Part shown: positions 1 through 9,738 of the stretch, piece after piece
How the letters are laid out: each line of letters opens with the position of its first letter
Numbering within the stretch: position 1 is the stretch's first letter
Assembly: GCA_026260175.1 (NCBI GenBank)
Contig: JAKCWW010007581.1
Coordinates: 5,536-28,353, forward strand
Direction: 5' to 3'
DNA: 22,818 bases
DNA from: Reticulitermes lucifugus
Taxonomy: Eukaryota; Arthropoda; Insecta; Blattodea; Rhinotermitidae
Position numbers and translations under genes: made by a program
The notes under the pieces: generated by a model
Databases searched by the model: none
Told to the model about the DNA's origin: nothing
What the model saw: only the letters and a program-made list of their open reading frames with translations

Positions 1-576
1 GGAACGTGACTGAACACTATTGGGCGGGATTAACGTTTTCCCTAATACTGTTTTTCACTTCTTGTAACCATGCAATGAAGATAATTCAAAATACTGTTGG
101 GGCGACAAACAAACAGATGCACTCCTTCGTATTACCTTGTTCTTTGACAATTGCCGCTGCCTTCATTTAATAGCTTCATTCTCCTTTTTCTCATTTAAAA
201 CTTATTATTTAATACATTATTTTGGACGTAATTTATTTAATTTATTTTAGATGTAGGTTACAGACTATGTAAAGCTTGAATTATGCACCAACAATTTTGG
301 GGGTAAAAAGTTGAAGAGAAATTATATCTGGGGGTACGCGAACAAAAAAGTTTGTGTACCACTAATCTAGCAGACAAGCAGTAAACCTTCAAAACAAACA
401 TTCCTTTCTCTAGCTACCAGTTCTATAGAATTTCCCTCCGCTGAGAAAATATTATAGACCCACATTAAATCAAGAACTTATCAAATCACAATTTCGCTGT
501 ATATGCCCGCTATAAACTTTAAAGTTTCTTGAAAGACAGCTTGATAGAACGAGCGATTGTCCTACCTAGAGACATG
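1..576. other. Non-coding AT-rich DNA, no feature seen
   Basis: No open frame of note and no recognisable repeat. Several A/T-rich stretches occur around 190-250. I see no splice-bounded coding segment and no tRNA-like boxes before about 577. Confidence 0.5.
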
Positions 577-822
577 GGCTGAAGTAGTTCAGTCAGCAGA
601 GCGACTGGCCTAGGAGCTGGGCTACAAAAGATTTATTTTCCGTTTATCAGAAAGGGTAACGTTTGTTTCTGTTTTCCAAAAATTTGGGACTAGCAGTTTG
701 GCGCTCCTAATAGGTACTACGGCCCTTTCACCGAATGGTAAAGCGGGCAGGGTTTCAATCTCACCACTCACCTACACCAAGTGCCGAGTTTAAAAATGCG
801 TAGAGGTACACCTGCATTTATC
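577..822 (+). mobile_element. Degenerate tRNA-derived SINE, family D copy 1
   Basis: A non-autonomous retroposon of the kind transcribed by RNA polymerase III and copied by LINE machinery. The head (about 583-610) reads like a tRNA A-box region, with GTAGTTCAGTCAGCAGAGCG followed by ACTGGCCTAGGAGCTGGG. The body and 3' part match copies at 4312-4585 and 1636-1893: they share a GGCCCTTTCACC/ACCGGGACC-type block, ACCACTCAC, and ATGCGTAGAG followed by a CCTC-like segment. The tail is eroded and no target-site duplication was found, so this is an old copy. Boundaries are approximate. The family assignment rests on comparison by eye among the three copies. Confidence 0.5.
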
Positions 823-1448
823 CATACGCCGTCATGAAGTGACATGTACGCGGACAACATTAAGCTTAGTGACTGAAGATACATTTTATTGGGAAAGGGT
901 GAGGTTGCAATACCCGTCGAAACGTAAGTACTTATCGACTGCTTCGTAATGACAGACTGCTTTGGAATATTACTGCCTCCTGGCGTACTTATCCGTAACT
1001 GTATGAACGACTTGTTACATGAAGATACAAGAACGACAGAACTTTAATTCTGAGGCGCATATATGAATATTAATGGAGTTGTTCCTCTTTCGCAATAAGT
1101 CAACAAATTTTCGCTACATATTTTATGCACATCGATTGTATTCATAACTTCTTCGAAGAAGCCACAATTGGCTCTTCATTAATCAAACTACAGCCACAGA
1201 CGAAGAAGCAGAATAAAATCAATAAAGAGGCCAGCAGCTTCGTTCTTGTGCCTTCAGCATAATGAAATCGTTGACTGTCAGAGGGAGGACAAATTTGAAG
1301 TTTGAACATTGAAAGCTCTGAATAAACATTCAAGAAAATTCACTCTGGTTAGCTCAGCGTCAAAGCACACAATTTCCAAAGGCAACTACCCGAATGATCA
1401 TCGCCTCGCTCTAAAGCCACCCTAACTGAAACAGGCCTTAAAAACGTC
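823..1448. other. Non-coding spacer with a 14-bp perfect palindrome
   Basis: No gene recognised. A minus-strand open frame at 1142-1333 has a hydrophobic stretch followed by Cys, but it has no family resemblance and is treated as chance. CTTCTTCGAAGAAG at 1148-1161 is a perfect palindrome of unknown meaning. Confidence 0.45.
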
Positions 1449-1491
1449 ACTATTCTCCTGGATGTGATGTCGTCACATCCAGGAGAATAGT
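1449..1491. repeat. Perfect 19-bp inverted repeat (hairpin)
   Basis: The left arm 1449-1467 (ACTATTCTCCTGGATGTGA) is the exact reverse complement of the right arm 1473-1491, with a 5-nt loop TGTCG. No mismatch occurs in 19 bp. The next outer bases (C and A) do not pair and no flanking duplication is visible, so it does not look like a standard miniature transposon. It could be a recent fold-back duplication from template switching, a small hairpin RNA locus, or an assembly artefact. The arms were checked base by base; any function is unknown. Confidence 0.9.
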
Positions 1492-1635
1492 AAGCCTAAT
1501 CTTCTTAGAACTTTAAAATTGTGAGGGAAGGTTTTCAAATAGTCATGTCTGCTTTCTTTCCGGTACTCTCCATTCTGTAATATCTATGGATGCTACATGA
1601 TCTCCATTAATTAGAGGTAAAGTAAAACTGTACCG

Positions 1636-1893
1636 GTGCTTAATTAAACACTAAGTCTTAAATACGTATAAGAGAGTGGAGCTATACATCCACGCATTCT
1701 CACTTTCTGCATTAAAGCCTTGGGCGTTTGATATTTGGGAATAAGTCCCGGTTACCCATTGGATATTGGCTGGTGGGAACCCAGATATGTTCTGGTCGCT
1801 ATGGCGGAGAGAGAATATTTGCACCCACCGTAAATCCAATGCCTGTCGTCCATGTCATAACCTAGTTACTGTACTGACTGAGCTAACCTAGCC
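1636..1893 (-). mobile_element. Degenerate tRNA-derived SINE, family D copy 3 (minus)
   Basis: Read on the minus strand, the head at the right end gives GGTTAGCTCAGTCAGTACAG, a tRNA A-box-like segment. The middle contains CCAATGGGTAACCGGGACTT, alignable with TCAAATGGACACCGGGACCT in the copy at 4312-4585. It is followed by GAATGCGTGGATG and a CTCCACTCTC block, then the 3' end motif GTGTTTAATTAAGCAC (minus-strand reading of 1636-1651). The same 3' motif with two differences ends the copy at 4585. A 62-codon minus-strand open frame (1651-1839) lies entirely within the element and is not a gene. Confidence 0.55.
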
Positions 1894-2190
1894 TTCCGTA
1901 AATAAGTGTTGTAAATGACAGAAATCTTCATGTGGTCCACAATTTACGTAACGGAAGAGTAGGCAAGACGCGAAATCCACATTGTATCCGGAAATGAATA
2001 TCTGGATTTAACTATCTGAGGACACTTAGCCACGTGCACAAATTATGTGATATCGAATAGTCAAAAATTAAAATTAAATGTCTCATTTAGGATATTCTCT
2101 GCTTTGGAACTAAACCAAACCGGTGTCTTCGGAATATTTAACTGCGGCTCTATCAGTGCGCCGTAATCCAGAAGCATCTCATGCTCACAG
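1894..2190. other. Non-coding spacer
   Basis: No gene or repeat recognised. The short plus-strand frame starting at 2123 runs through the (AAT)n tract as poly-Asn and is rejected as coding. Confidence 0.4.
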
Positions 2191-2191
2191 A

Positions 2192-2219
2192 AATAATAAT
2201 AATAATAATAATAATAATA
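2192..2219 (+). repeat. (AAT)n microsatellite, about 9 units
   Basis: An uninterrupted run of AAT trinucleotides, seen directly. This is a likely length-polymorphic locus. Confidence 0.95.
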
Positions 2220-2739
2220 CTATATTTGTAAATTATTCAATGCCTGGTTTCAAATCCACATTTATACAATTCACTCAATTTAAATTAGGCCAACTGGCTC
2301 TTCATACTCTCTTCTGTGAGGACAGACGTAGTAACGACCGCCGAAATGTACAAAGATATATGTTTTATTATAAATCACACAAATTAATGTGTCCATAGAA
2401 TGCTCCAATAAATATATAAGTAAAAATACATCATACATAACACACAAAGTTTATCAAATTTTATGTCCACAGCCTATATTACCGGAAGTGTCACTTCATT
2501 AACCCTTGTTCGTGACATACCTGTCTTCATATATTTATGTGTTCCACAAAGGTGGGCTCTAAGACTGTGGTGCATTTTGATAAATGTTTATAATGCTCAG
2601 TCTGTAACTTGCCCACACTGACTGTGTAAGGTAGGTTAGATCCAGATCCATTCCAGATGTTTCGGAGGCAAGCAAATTCTGCTGTAACACTGCAGCCATG
2701 ACGGATTTAAGTTGGTAGTTACCAACTTTTCTACGAAAA
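2220..2739. other. Non-coding spacer with a short interrupted palindrome
   Basis: No gene recognised. At 2709-2728 lies AAGTTGGTAGTTACCAACTT, two 9-bp arms separated by GT. It may be the remnant of a fold-back end, but there is no partner. Confidence 0.4.
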
Positions 2740-2872
2740 CTGCTCTTCCATTTTCAGGGCAGAGGATGTTATCAGTCTCTCAATCTGGGAGCAAAGTATC
2801 AGTCTGCGGCACTGGTAATCAACTTCCAGATTATACGGCATCACGAGCCAGAAAACCAAGTCTCGATCAGAA
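2740..2872 (+). repeat. Possible fragment of a dispersed insect repeat
   Basis: A segment around 2785-2860 (including AATCAACTTCCAGATTATAC and CGGCATCACGAGCCAGAA) translates in one frame to NQLPDYTASRARK. I recall similar peptides from repeat-derived open frames in cockroach and termite assemblies. A second, weaker relative may lie at 3684-3775. The coding appearance is probably a by-product of the repeat. The evidence is memory-based and the match between the two sites is weak by eye, so the call is tentative. Confidence 0.25.
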
Positions 2873-3683
2873 ATTCCCCGTTTGGAATCTTACACAGGCC
2901 AAAAACTTTGAGAAGCATCTTCAAATCTATGCTGTGATTTGGATTCATCTGACTCAAATCAAAATCCAATGACGGATTTATGTGAAAAAGGGAAGGAAAA
3001 CTATCTTGCTCCATACATGGCGCAGAATTTCGATGCTCCGTGTAAATATATTTGCGTTTTAAACACGGCCCTGGTTCATGGAGTCAGTCAAATTCCTAAG
3101 AGAATTAATGCAATGAGGGTGATGAGATATTTTGGGAGCAAAAGATCTGAAGCCCTGGGTCACACTTAGTCATCGCAGCAAACAATATCATGTCAAAAGT
3201 GAATTCAAGTTGAAAGCTCGTGAGATGTCTTCTATATGTTACAGTCACAGGTGAAAATGTTATAGCAGAAAATTCCCTAATAATTACATTATATTTATTA
3301 CTTCCTCACATTAAAGAACACAGCATTATCTAGAAGCATGCCTCTCAATGCAATACAACCAACTATCAAGTGTCCACATATAGCCAGAAGTCTGTCTGTC
3401 AACAAACGCTCCACTCTAAGGCTTGTAGATCTGTAATGAAGCAACACATGGATTGAAATACATGTATTTCTGCTTTCTGTTTTCACACTTAATATCCGAT
3501 TACTCGCACAGTGAGAAATGTTTCATGTTACTGTATTTGGCAACAACATTTAAATCCACTCCTTTGTATTTTTTCCACATCAAAGAATTTCTAAAGGTTC
3601 TTACATTTTGGAAATCGGCTCTTTGGGTTCATCTCATATAAATAATAGGAAGAAAGGAAGACTGCTTTGTCCTTTCATCTCTC
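2873..3683. other. Non-coding spacer with a 16-bp perfect palindrome
   Basis: No gene recognised. GAAATACATGTATTTC at 3455-3470 is its own reverse complement over all 16 bases. The short open frames here have no domain or family resemblance. Confidence 0.4.
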
Positions 3684-3775
3684 CTGTTGATGGTGGAAGC
3701 AGGATTCTTTGGAATATCGGTATACGTGTACCAAGTTTCAAGGAGTGGTCACATCGAAGTGAACAACAAAGGGAA
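3684..3775 (+). repeat. Possible second fragment of the same dispersed repeat
   Basis: GATGGTGGAAGCAGGATTCT, then GGAATATCGGTATAC and GTGGTCACATCGAAG, resemble an arthropod repeat whose typical text I recall as a GATGGAGGCAGC...GTTGGTA...CGTCACA pattern. Overlapping frames on both strands (3608-3802 and 3634-3879) have no conserved domain. Low confidence. Confidence 0.22.
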
Positions 3776-4311
3776 ATTGCTCTGTTAATTTCCTGGGTAT
3801 AGCAAATACCGAATAATCGTGGTGGTTTGAGAGCAACACTGAAGAGAAAGCGGAAAGTACAGATTTTTGTACTTATCAATTGAAAGTTGTGAAGGAAACG
3901 CTGCTGATTTCAGAAACGCAATGCTTTCAAAATCTAGACCAATTGAACAAAGTCCATAAATGTCATCCTGAGTGTTGCCTTAAATTAAACAAACACGAAA
4001 CAACTGACCGTCGCGAAAACTGTTTAAAACCGAGATAATCTTAACAGGTAAGTCACATTGTTCTTTTTTTCTTGATACAGGACTTGAATTCCGTTCAGTT
4101 CACTACTGTATATCCGCCCTTCATTCTACTCTATCTTGCATGTAGCGGCCTTTCCATGAGCCAGTCAGCTGCCAATTGCCCTACTGGATGCCACAAAGCA
4201 ATGTATGGTTCAGGATGAATTCTAGTCAGAACAATCGAAGCCACTGAACATCAAAATAAGCCACTTCAATTCATATTACATTCTAGGTATTCACAATTTC
4301 TATTTACATCT
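3776..4311. other. Non-coding spacer
   Basis: No repeat or gene recognised. No tRNA-like boxes were found before about 4312. Confidence 0.4.
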
Positions 4312-4585
4312 TCAGCTGTATCGATATAACGACAGGCTATGGCTCGATAGCAAAGAATTTTGGTTTCGATTCTCAAAAAGAGCAAAGATTTTTACTCTTT
4401 CACTCCTTCCGTACCAGACAACAAGCCTTCTATCAAATGGACACCGGGACCTTTTCCCAGGGAGCAGAGCAACTGAAGAGTGAAGCTAACCACTCACGTC
4501 TCACGTACAGGAATTAAGAACGCGTAGAGAATTAACTCCTCTCCCCCCCCCACATGTTCTCCTAGCTTAGTGCTTAATTAAACAC
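4312..4585 (+). mobile_element. tRNA-derived SINE, family D copy 2
   Basis: The head has ATATAACGACAGGCTATGGC and, near 4361-4373, TGGTTTCGATTCTC, close to an RNA polymerase III B box (GGTTCRANTCC) with one inserted T. The body contains AAATGGACACCGGGACCTTT, ACCACTCACG and GCGTAGAG. The 3' end is AGCTTAGTGCTTAATTAAAC, shared with the copy at 1636-1893. A run of nine C lies inside the tail at 4543-4551. No clear target-site duplication was seen. This is the most complete of the three family D copies and the best starting point for a family consensus. Confidence 0.55.
4543..4551 (+). repeat. Poly-C tract (9 C)
   Basis: Homopolymer seen directly, inside the tail of the SINE at 4312-4585. It is one of three poly-C runs in the window. 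Confidence 0.9.
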
Positions 4586-5288
4586 AAGGACAACTTTCCT
4601 TTTACAATTCCCGTATAAAAGTCAGCGTCTCCAGAGTTGTTTTAGGAGATGAGGATTCATCACAATTTACTTTCATTTCTTTCTCTCTCATATTTACTAC
4701 ATTCACAACATTTATTTTTTTTCTCATTAACGTTTTAATTTTGGTGTCTTTCTTATTTTTTATCAAGCCCTCTTATTTCCTCTATCTGAAATGCACAAAT
4801 TCTTGTTGAGACAGTTTTCCTGAACTCTGTAACTTACAGTACCTTTCAGTCATTTATTACACTACTTTTGAAACAAAATCCAAAGCGAAGGGAATTTATA
4901 ACTACGCCAAAAACACCGACTACTCAAAATACCCTGTATCCTGTTGTTATTTTGTGCTACAATTGACAACGTTCATGATTGTGGCTGTTAGTTTGAATCC
5001 CGTGTGTGACATAGGCAACGTTATGTGTCGTATTATACACGCATAATCATGTTTCGTCATCACATTATTCCTGTGAAGTACAGTAACAAAGCATCAGTGT
5101 GTCTGCCATCCGTTTGTAACTCATGTTCCACCCGTTTCCAGTTTTGTGCAGACCGTATTACAAAGGGCTGTGTGTTTATTTCTCCCTTCACCGAAATGTT
5201 TGGACACAAAAATGTGTTTTTCATAGAATTTAGTTGGGAAAAGAAATACAGGCTTTGAAATGTTCTATACTTATATTAACAACACATG
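4586..5288. other. Non-coding spacer with an isolated B-box-like site
   Basis: Mostly AT-rich sequence. GTTTGAATCCCG at 4991-5002 resembles an RNA polymerase III B box and could be a truncated SINE head, but no A box or tail supports it. The frame at 5025-5258 has no recognisable domain. Confidence 0.4.
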
Positions 5289-5472
5289 TCATACCGATCA
5301 GAATGGCTGTACCGTCTAAAGGCAGGTATTGTATTTGACCTCTCCAAAACTTGGATTGTGGGTTTGGTTCCCACTTGGGGCATGGATGTTCTTCTGCATT
5401 TCATCCGTGTCGTCATCGTCCTGTCTAGGTGGAGGCATTGTGACAGGTCGAGCTCATGTCAAAGGAGTCCTA
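5289..5472 (+). mobile_element. tRNA-derived SINE, family C
   Basis: The A-box-like segment TGGCTGTACCGTCTAAAGGC (5304-5323) is followed about 40 bp later by the B-box-like GGTTTGGTTCCC (5361-5372), which has the spacing and order of an internal RNA polymerase III promoter. CACTTGGGGCATGGATGTTC follows, then a body with CGTGTCGTCATCGTCCTGTC. No second copy exists in the window, so the 3' end is a guess and no duplication was found. The 77-codon frame at 5286-5519 runs through the element and is not considered a gene. Confidence 0.55.
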
Positions 5473-5814
5473 GCAAATGTTTAAAAATTCGTATATTCAG
5501 CGGAAAATTCTCGATTTAAACATACCATAAGACCGAAGTGTATATCTGAAGAAGGAAAATAATGTATATTAGCCTATTCCTTCGTAACTGATTTTCAGAA
5601 TAGCCCTCCTCACTCAAAACAAGGTTTTGCATATACCACTGCCTACAGCGTATTTCTGGTGCAGAACTACTTTTTATAAACTCTAATCTCTGGTGAACAA
5701 ATACAGACAACGACAAGTTTTAAAATAATAGCGCGTTTTCCTGTCACTCAGTTCGCTTAATTTGTTTGCTTGCTTTAAACCACATTGGCATCAACGGGTT
5801 CCTCTAAAATACAC
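5473..5814. other. Non-coding spacer
   Basis: No gene or repeat recognised. The minus-strand frame at 5516-5716 has no family resemblance. Confidence 0.4.
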
Positions 5815-5921
5815 ATAAACCATGATTTCAGGCTTCCGCCGCGATGTTGATGAAATCTGTGGTCTTACCACACGACGCCGTGTAATTACCCAGAAGACCA
5901 CAGATTTCAATATAAACCATG
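5815..5921. mobile_element. Small structured insert flanked by 10-bp direct repeats
   Basis: ATAAACCATG occurs at 5815-5824 and again at 5912-5921, bracketing 87 bp. The bracketed piece is GC-richer than its surroundings and contains a perfect 16-bp inverted repeat: TGAAATCTGTGGTCTT (5851-5866) pairs with 5894-5909. The 27-nt loop holds a nested 5-bp stem (ACACG/CGTGT around ACGC). Direct flanking repeats plus internal hairpin fit a tiny non-autonomous transposable element, a retroposed structured RNA, or part of a larger retroelement terminus. The flanking similarity continues loosely (GATTTC/GTTTTC), so an internal duplication is also possible. I recall similar sequence in other arthropod repeats but cannot name the family. 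Confidence 0.5.
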
Positions 5922-6541
5922 TTTTCTGCATAAAACTTCTTGTCACATATAAGATCACAGATTAAGGTTAAGGGCCTTCAGAATATGACGTCATATAATC
6001 TAGCACAAAGGTATTAATACTTCGAAGAAACCTGCTCCTGAAGGATTGCTGGATTTTAGGTTGCTGCATAATACACACAAAAAATTTCATCTACACGCTT
6101 CTCGTCAACAAAACCACAATTTGTATCTTCAAAATCAGACCACAATAAAATTCCTAATATAAATTTCCAAGGATTATATAAAAATCAGTTCACCATATAC
6201 GAACTTATAACCCACACAACACATTTCTGAAAATATATTCTGCAATAGTAATTCCTTCGACCAGCATATACTCAAGATAAAAAACTTAAACCCACGAATC
6301 TACCCTACAAAATCATCATAAAGTAATATTATACACCATAATCGGAAACATTACTTAATATAACCTAAAATTGGAGAAGACAGAACTCCACACAGCTCAG
6401 TACTTCCCACTTAAACATTCATTTCTCCAACATAACCTCACTTGCTACTACCATTTTATGCAAAATATGAGATCTTATTTCCTTTTATAAAACTTTATGT
6501 TGATAATTTCCTCCCGCTTATTTCGTACAGATTTCTTTTAC
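5922..6541. other. Non-coding AT-rich stretch, possibly part of a retroelement
   Basis: No open frame of note. It lies between the structured insert and the tail-like motif at 6542 and could belong to the same degraded element, but nothing in it is diagnostic. Confidence 0.35.
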
Positions 6542-6606
6542 CTGAAGATGGTCAAGTTGGCCGAAACATGTTGTAAAATATATTAAATCTCTGAAAAATA
6601 AAACGT
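6542..6606 (+). other. Retroelement-tail-like motif with hammerhead-like core letters
   Basis: CTGAAGATGGTCAAGTTGGC then CGAAACATGTTG, followed by an A/T-rich run with AATAAAA. CTGAAGATG...CGAAACATG resembles sequences I recall near the 3' ends of Penelope-like and similar elements. The letters CTGAAGA (6542-6548) and GAAA (6563-6566) flank a 4-bp stem (GGTC/GGCC, loop AAGTT), as in hammerhead ribozyme cores. A bulged T sits at 6549 and I could not find a proper third stem with an NUH cleavage site. No reverse transcriptase or endonuclease coding remains upstream. Low confidence. Confidence 0.25.
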
Positions 6607-8014
6607 TTTGCTCTGATCGACGGTTTATTTCTTTACACTTTATAGTTAGTTAAGTGAGTAACAGATTAATTTTCTTGATATACGTTCATTTTCATTCACA
6701 GAAAAATACAAAACACACAAGTACTCTCTGTGGTAAAGTGAAGATTGTCTGAACGCGAGACCGAGTTGTATGTGTAATAAAGACCGTACTTTAAAGTGTT
6801 AAAGACCCCTCTCTCCCATGTTCATTCTATTCTTTTTGGAACGTTGGTACCTCCCTGAAGAATGACATAAATTTTAATAGCACTGACACTTGACAAGTCG
6901 ATACTTCATTAAAAGTACATATCTTATAAGACTAGAGGTGGGCCAGCTTCACACTCAGTTACATCTTTATTATAAATGAATATTTAAACACCCATATTTT
7001 AATAGGCGCGTGCATCTAAAGGTTACATTAACGTACGCAATGTTTTAATTTTCAGTATACGGTATGGTTTGGGTTCAGGGTGGGGAAATATGTATATGGT
7101 ATAATGATAGGGTGTCAGTTCTTGTCCAGAGATCTCTATAACATGGCATACATGGGTGGAGTTACGGATTTATATATCAAGGGGAGTTTTCATCCCATTG
7201 TTTTTTCTGATGTCGGACATGTACACTGTGCGTGTATAACCAAATAACAATACGAGAGTCAGTTTTTCTTGACACCTTAAACGAAGGGATGCGATTTGAC
7301 TCTCTGTTTACTGGTGCTTGAATTTTAAAGTCACTGTGAGTATCAGGATGCTTATATCAATAAACCTTGGCATCTTTACATAAAAAATATATATATTAAG
7401 TACCACAATTCTTACTTTGTCCTCTGAAAATTACAATTTGTGTTATCTAGCATTACTGTGGTGCTTTCGGATTATGTTAGTAAATTCCGTGTTGTAACAT
7501 CTTGTAGTTTTGTAGGTTGAAACCAAGTTTACAGCTAAACCACTGAAGCATAATCTTCCGAAATGTTGGTATACAAGGACATTACTACATTGTATCAAAA
7601 TCCAGAATATTAAAATCTAAATTAGTATGAGCCATATTTTCTCATACTTCAAAATTTGGTATTTTTAAATTACGTGAACTTAATTTTAAGAAATAAAATA
7701 ATAATTATTTAATAAAGAATATGATAATGAATTAAACCTATATTATACGCATAATGTAACTTACTAAGCATCTAAGTAATTAACTATCAAAGTAATTCTT
7801 GCAAAGTTAAGAGCTGCGCAACAAGCCCAAGGAGTTCCCTGCAATTTACGGGAGCCGAAACTTTCAGTCTGCTCACAAGAGGCCTCCACTGGAGGACGCT
7901 ATTGCCGAAGTTTCTGAGGGATTTTCTGGTTCCATGTTCAGGGGTGATCCTAAAAACCCTGACGATTGATGCAACGAGTTCCTCTGAAGTTTTGGCAATA
8001 TATTTCACAGCCAC
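6607..8014. other. Non-coding AT-rich stretch
   Basis: No gene recognised. A slightly GC-richer island at 7800-7990 carries a 75-codon minus-strand frame (7787-8014) without a recognisable domain. It may be an old repeat fragment. Confidence 0.4.
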
Positions 8015-9475
8015 ATAGTGCCAACACCCAATAATAGGATCAATACTAGCAATTAAAATACCTCATCACAATGTTTTATTTAGTTTAAGTCTACAAAATT
8101 TCCTTCCTTGAAGAATCTGACATGGCGTAATTTGGTAGAAATTTACCAAAGCTTCTGATAAAACTGCTGCTTCCATCTTAATAATACAAGATTCTTCTAC
8201 CTTGGGGATGGACTCCGTACTTTCCTCCGAAACCCCCTTAAATTTCTGTCATACTTCACGACGTCGTGTACCACAAGAATATTCCTCAGCCACCGCTGTG
8301 ACAGGCTCAAATCCCATTCGTATGCTTACTTTGCTGTTAAAGCGCAATAAAGCACTCATATGAAAAACAAAGACGGAATTTATACCATGATACAAGGGCT
8401 ACGACAAAGAGGAAGCACCTTACAGAATTCGTTACTCAGTTGATAGTTAAGACCTAGTTAGCTGCTAAAGAATCTTTTGCTTGTATGGACTACGGCTTTT
8501 CATTATCGTGTCCAATCCAGATCACTTCTTTACAATCTCAGTAGTTAAGCCTAATGCACATAAGGGAATGCTTAACCCCATTGTTTTCGGAATCGCTTAT
8601 GTCCCGATCTGCCATCTAAGTGTGATTTCTAAAGATTAAATTATACAAAACTATGCTTTTGCTTTTTTTTAAAGCTTTTAATTGGTCACTTCTCAAACCT
8701 TGAGGAACTGAGGTGTCCGTTTTTTAAAAAGATACGTATTTTGACTTAATATACAGGAAGAAGAGGAGAGAAAAAATACATAAAATGGAGCATTATAATT
8801 TATGTTCGTATGTAAGTCATTATTCGAATGATCAATTCAAGAATGGTTAAAGCCCAAGTGTCAAGTAGCATAAAAGGAGGAGATAAAACTTGCATAAGAA
8901 ATTTTAGAGGAGAATCTGAACAGAAACTATCACTTGGGATGTGCAAACGTAAACAGAATTATATTAAATAGACGACTTAAGTCTTGTGAGAGGTGACGCT
9001 GTGTCCTTGGACTTATATTTCCCGACGTGTCGAAAGATCTAGCACCTTAATCTTCAGTGTCAAGCAATCCAAGAATATTAAATTTTTCTTAGACTTTATA
9101 GTTGTGAACATAAAGACAGTAAAATCCTTCACAACACAGACATACACGTTCCAAGCTACAAAAATCACATCCTAGAAGAATCAAAACCAACAAAACCTAC
9201 CCGAGAATCTCAAATTTGCAATATTAAATACAATTTGAACGAAAATTATGTTAGTGTGTGGATTTCTTATGACAGACTCAGCGTATGACAGATCGACGGG
9301 TTTCTGCAAACGCGCTACTAAATACTGAGCTTTCATTTTATGGCTAGTGACTTCGTGACGGACTAAGAAAAATGAAGAAAGGAACAGGTGGAGCTGTTCG
9401 GCTGTAATTTTATTATGTTTGGAAAGTTACAATTAGTAGCAGAATACATATAGTTCCCATCACAGTTTCAACATT
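8015..9475. other. Non-coding stretch, no feature supported
   Basis: A weak interrupted palindrome lies at 8131-8150 (TTTGGTA/TACCAAA). A B-box-like GGCTCAAATCCC near 8307 has no matching A box. No gene recognised. Confidence 0.4.
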
Positions 9476-9486
9476 CCCCCCCCCCC
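9476..9486 (+). repeat. Poly-C tract (11 C) at the 3' end of a SINE
   Basis: Homopolymer directly abutting the tail of the minus-strand SINE at 9487-9738, so in SINE orientation it is a G-run at the 3' terminus. Confidence 0.9.
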
Positions 9487-9738
9487 AATGGCTCGAGGGC
9501 CCTCGTGGGCCAGGGCTTTCTCATTGTCAAGGCTTCGCGATCAGACTGAGTTAGACACACCACACTCCTTATGACTCCCTTGGACAAGTGATCAGCCCGA
9601 CGCAGAGACCTCTACCTGACAACACACAACAATCACAAGAGACAGACATCCGTGTTCCAGGCGTGATTCGAACCCGCAATCCCAGAAAGTGGCCGGCCGC
9701 AGACCCACGCCTTAGAGAGCAAGGCCACTGGAATCGTC
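9487..9738 (-). mobile_element. Leu/Ser-tRNA-like SINE, family B copy 1 (minus)
   Basis: On the minus strand the head reads GTGGCCTTGCTCTCTAAGGC (9708-9729 region), like the A-box arm of type II tRNAs (Leu/Ser, TGGCCGAGnGGTCTAAGGCG). A B box GGTTCGAATC follows (complement of 9665-9674). The body matches the plus-strand copy at 19781-20045 almost throughout: GGATGTCTGTCTCT, TTGTGTGTTGTCA, TCTCTGCG, GGGCTGATCAC, GGCCCTGGCCCAC-type blocks. No target-site duplication was identified. An 87-codon frame at 9633-9896 overlaps the head and is a by-product. The element depends on a LINE for mobility. Confidence 0.85.

Noticed and set aside
1142..1333. Minus-strand 63-codon frame with a hydrophobic stretch followed by Cys, lipoprotein-like
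   Set aside because: The window is eukaryotic repeat-rich DNA, there is no supporting context, and short hydrophobic frames are expected in AT-rich sequence.
4991..5002. SINE or tRNA based on an isolated B-box-like GTTTGAATCCCG
   Set aside because: No A box at proper distance and no body similarity to the other SINEs here.
6542..6606. Active hammerhead ribozyme
   Set aside because: Only the two core strands and a weak stem II are seen; stem III with an NUH cleavage site could not be placed. Kept only as a low-interest finding.
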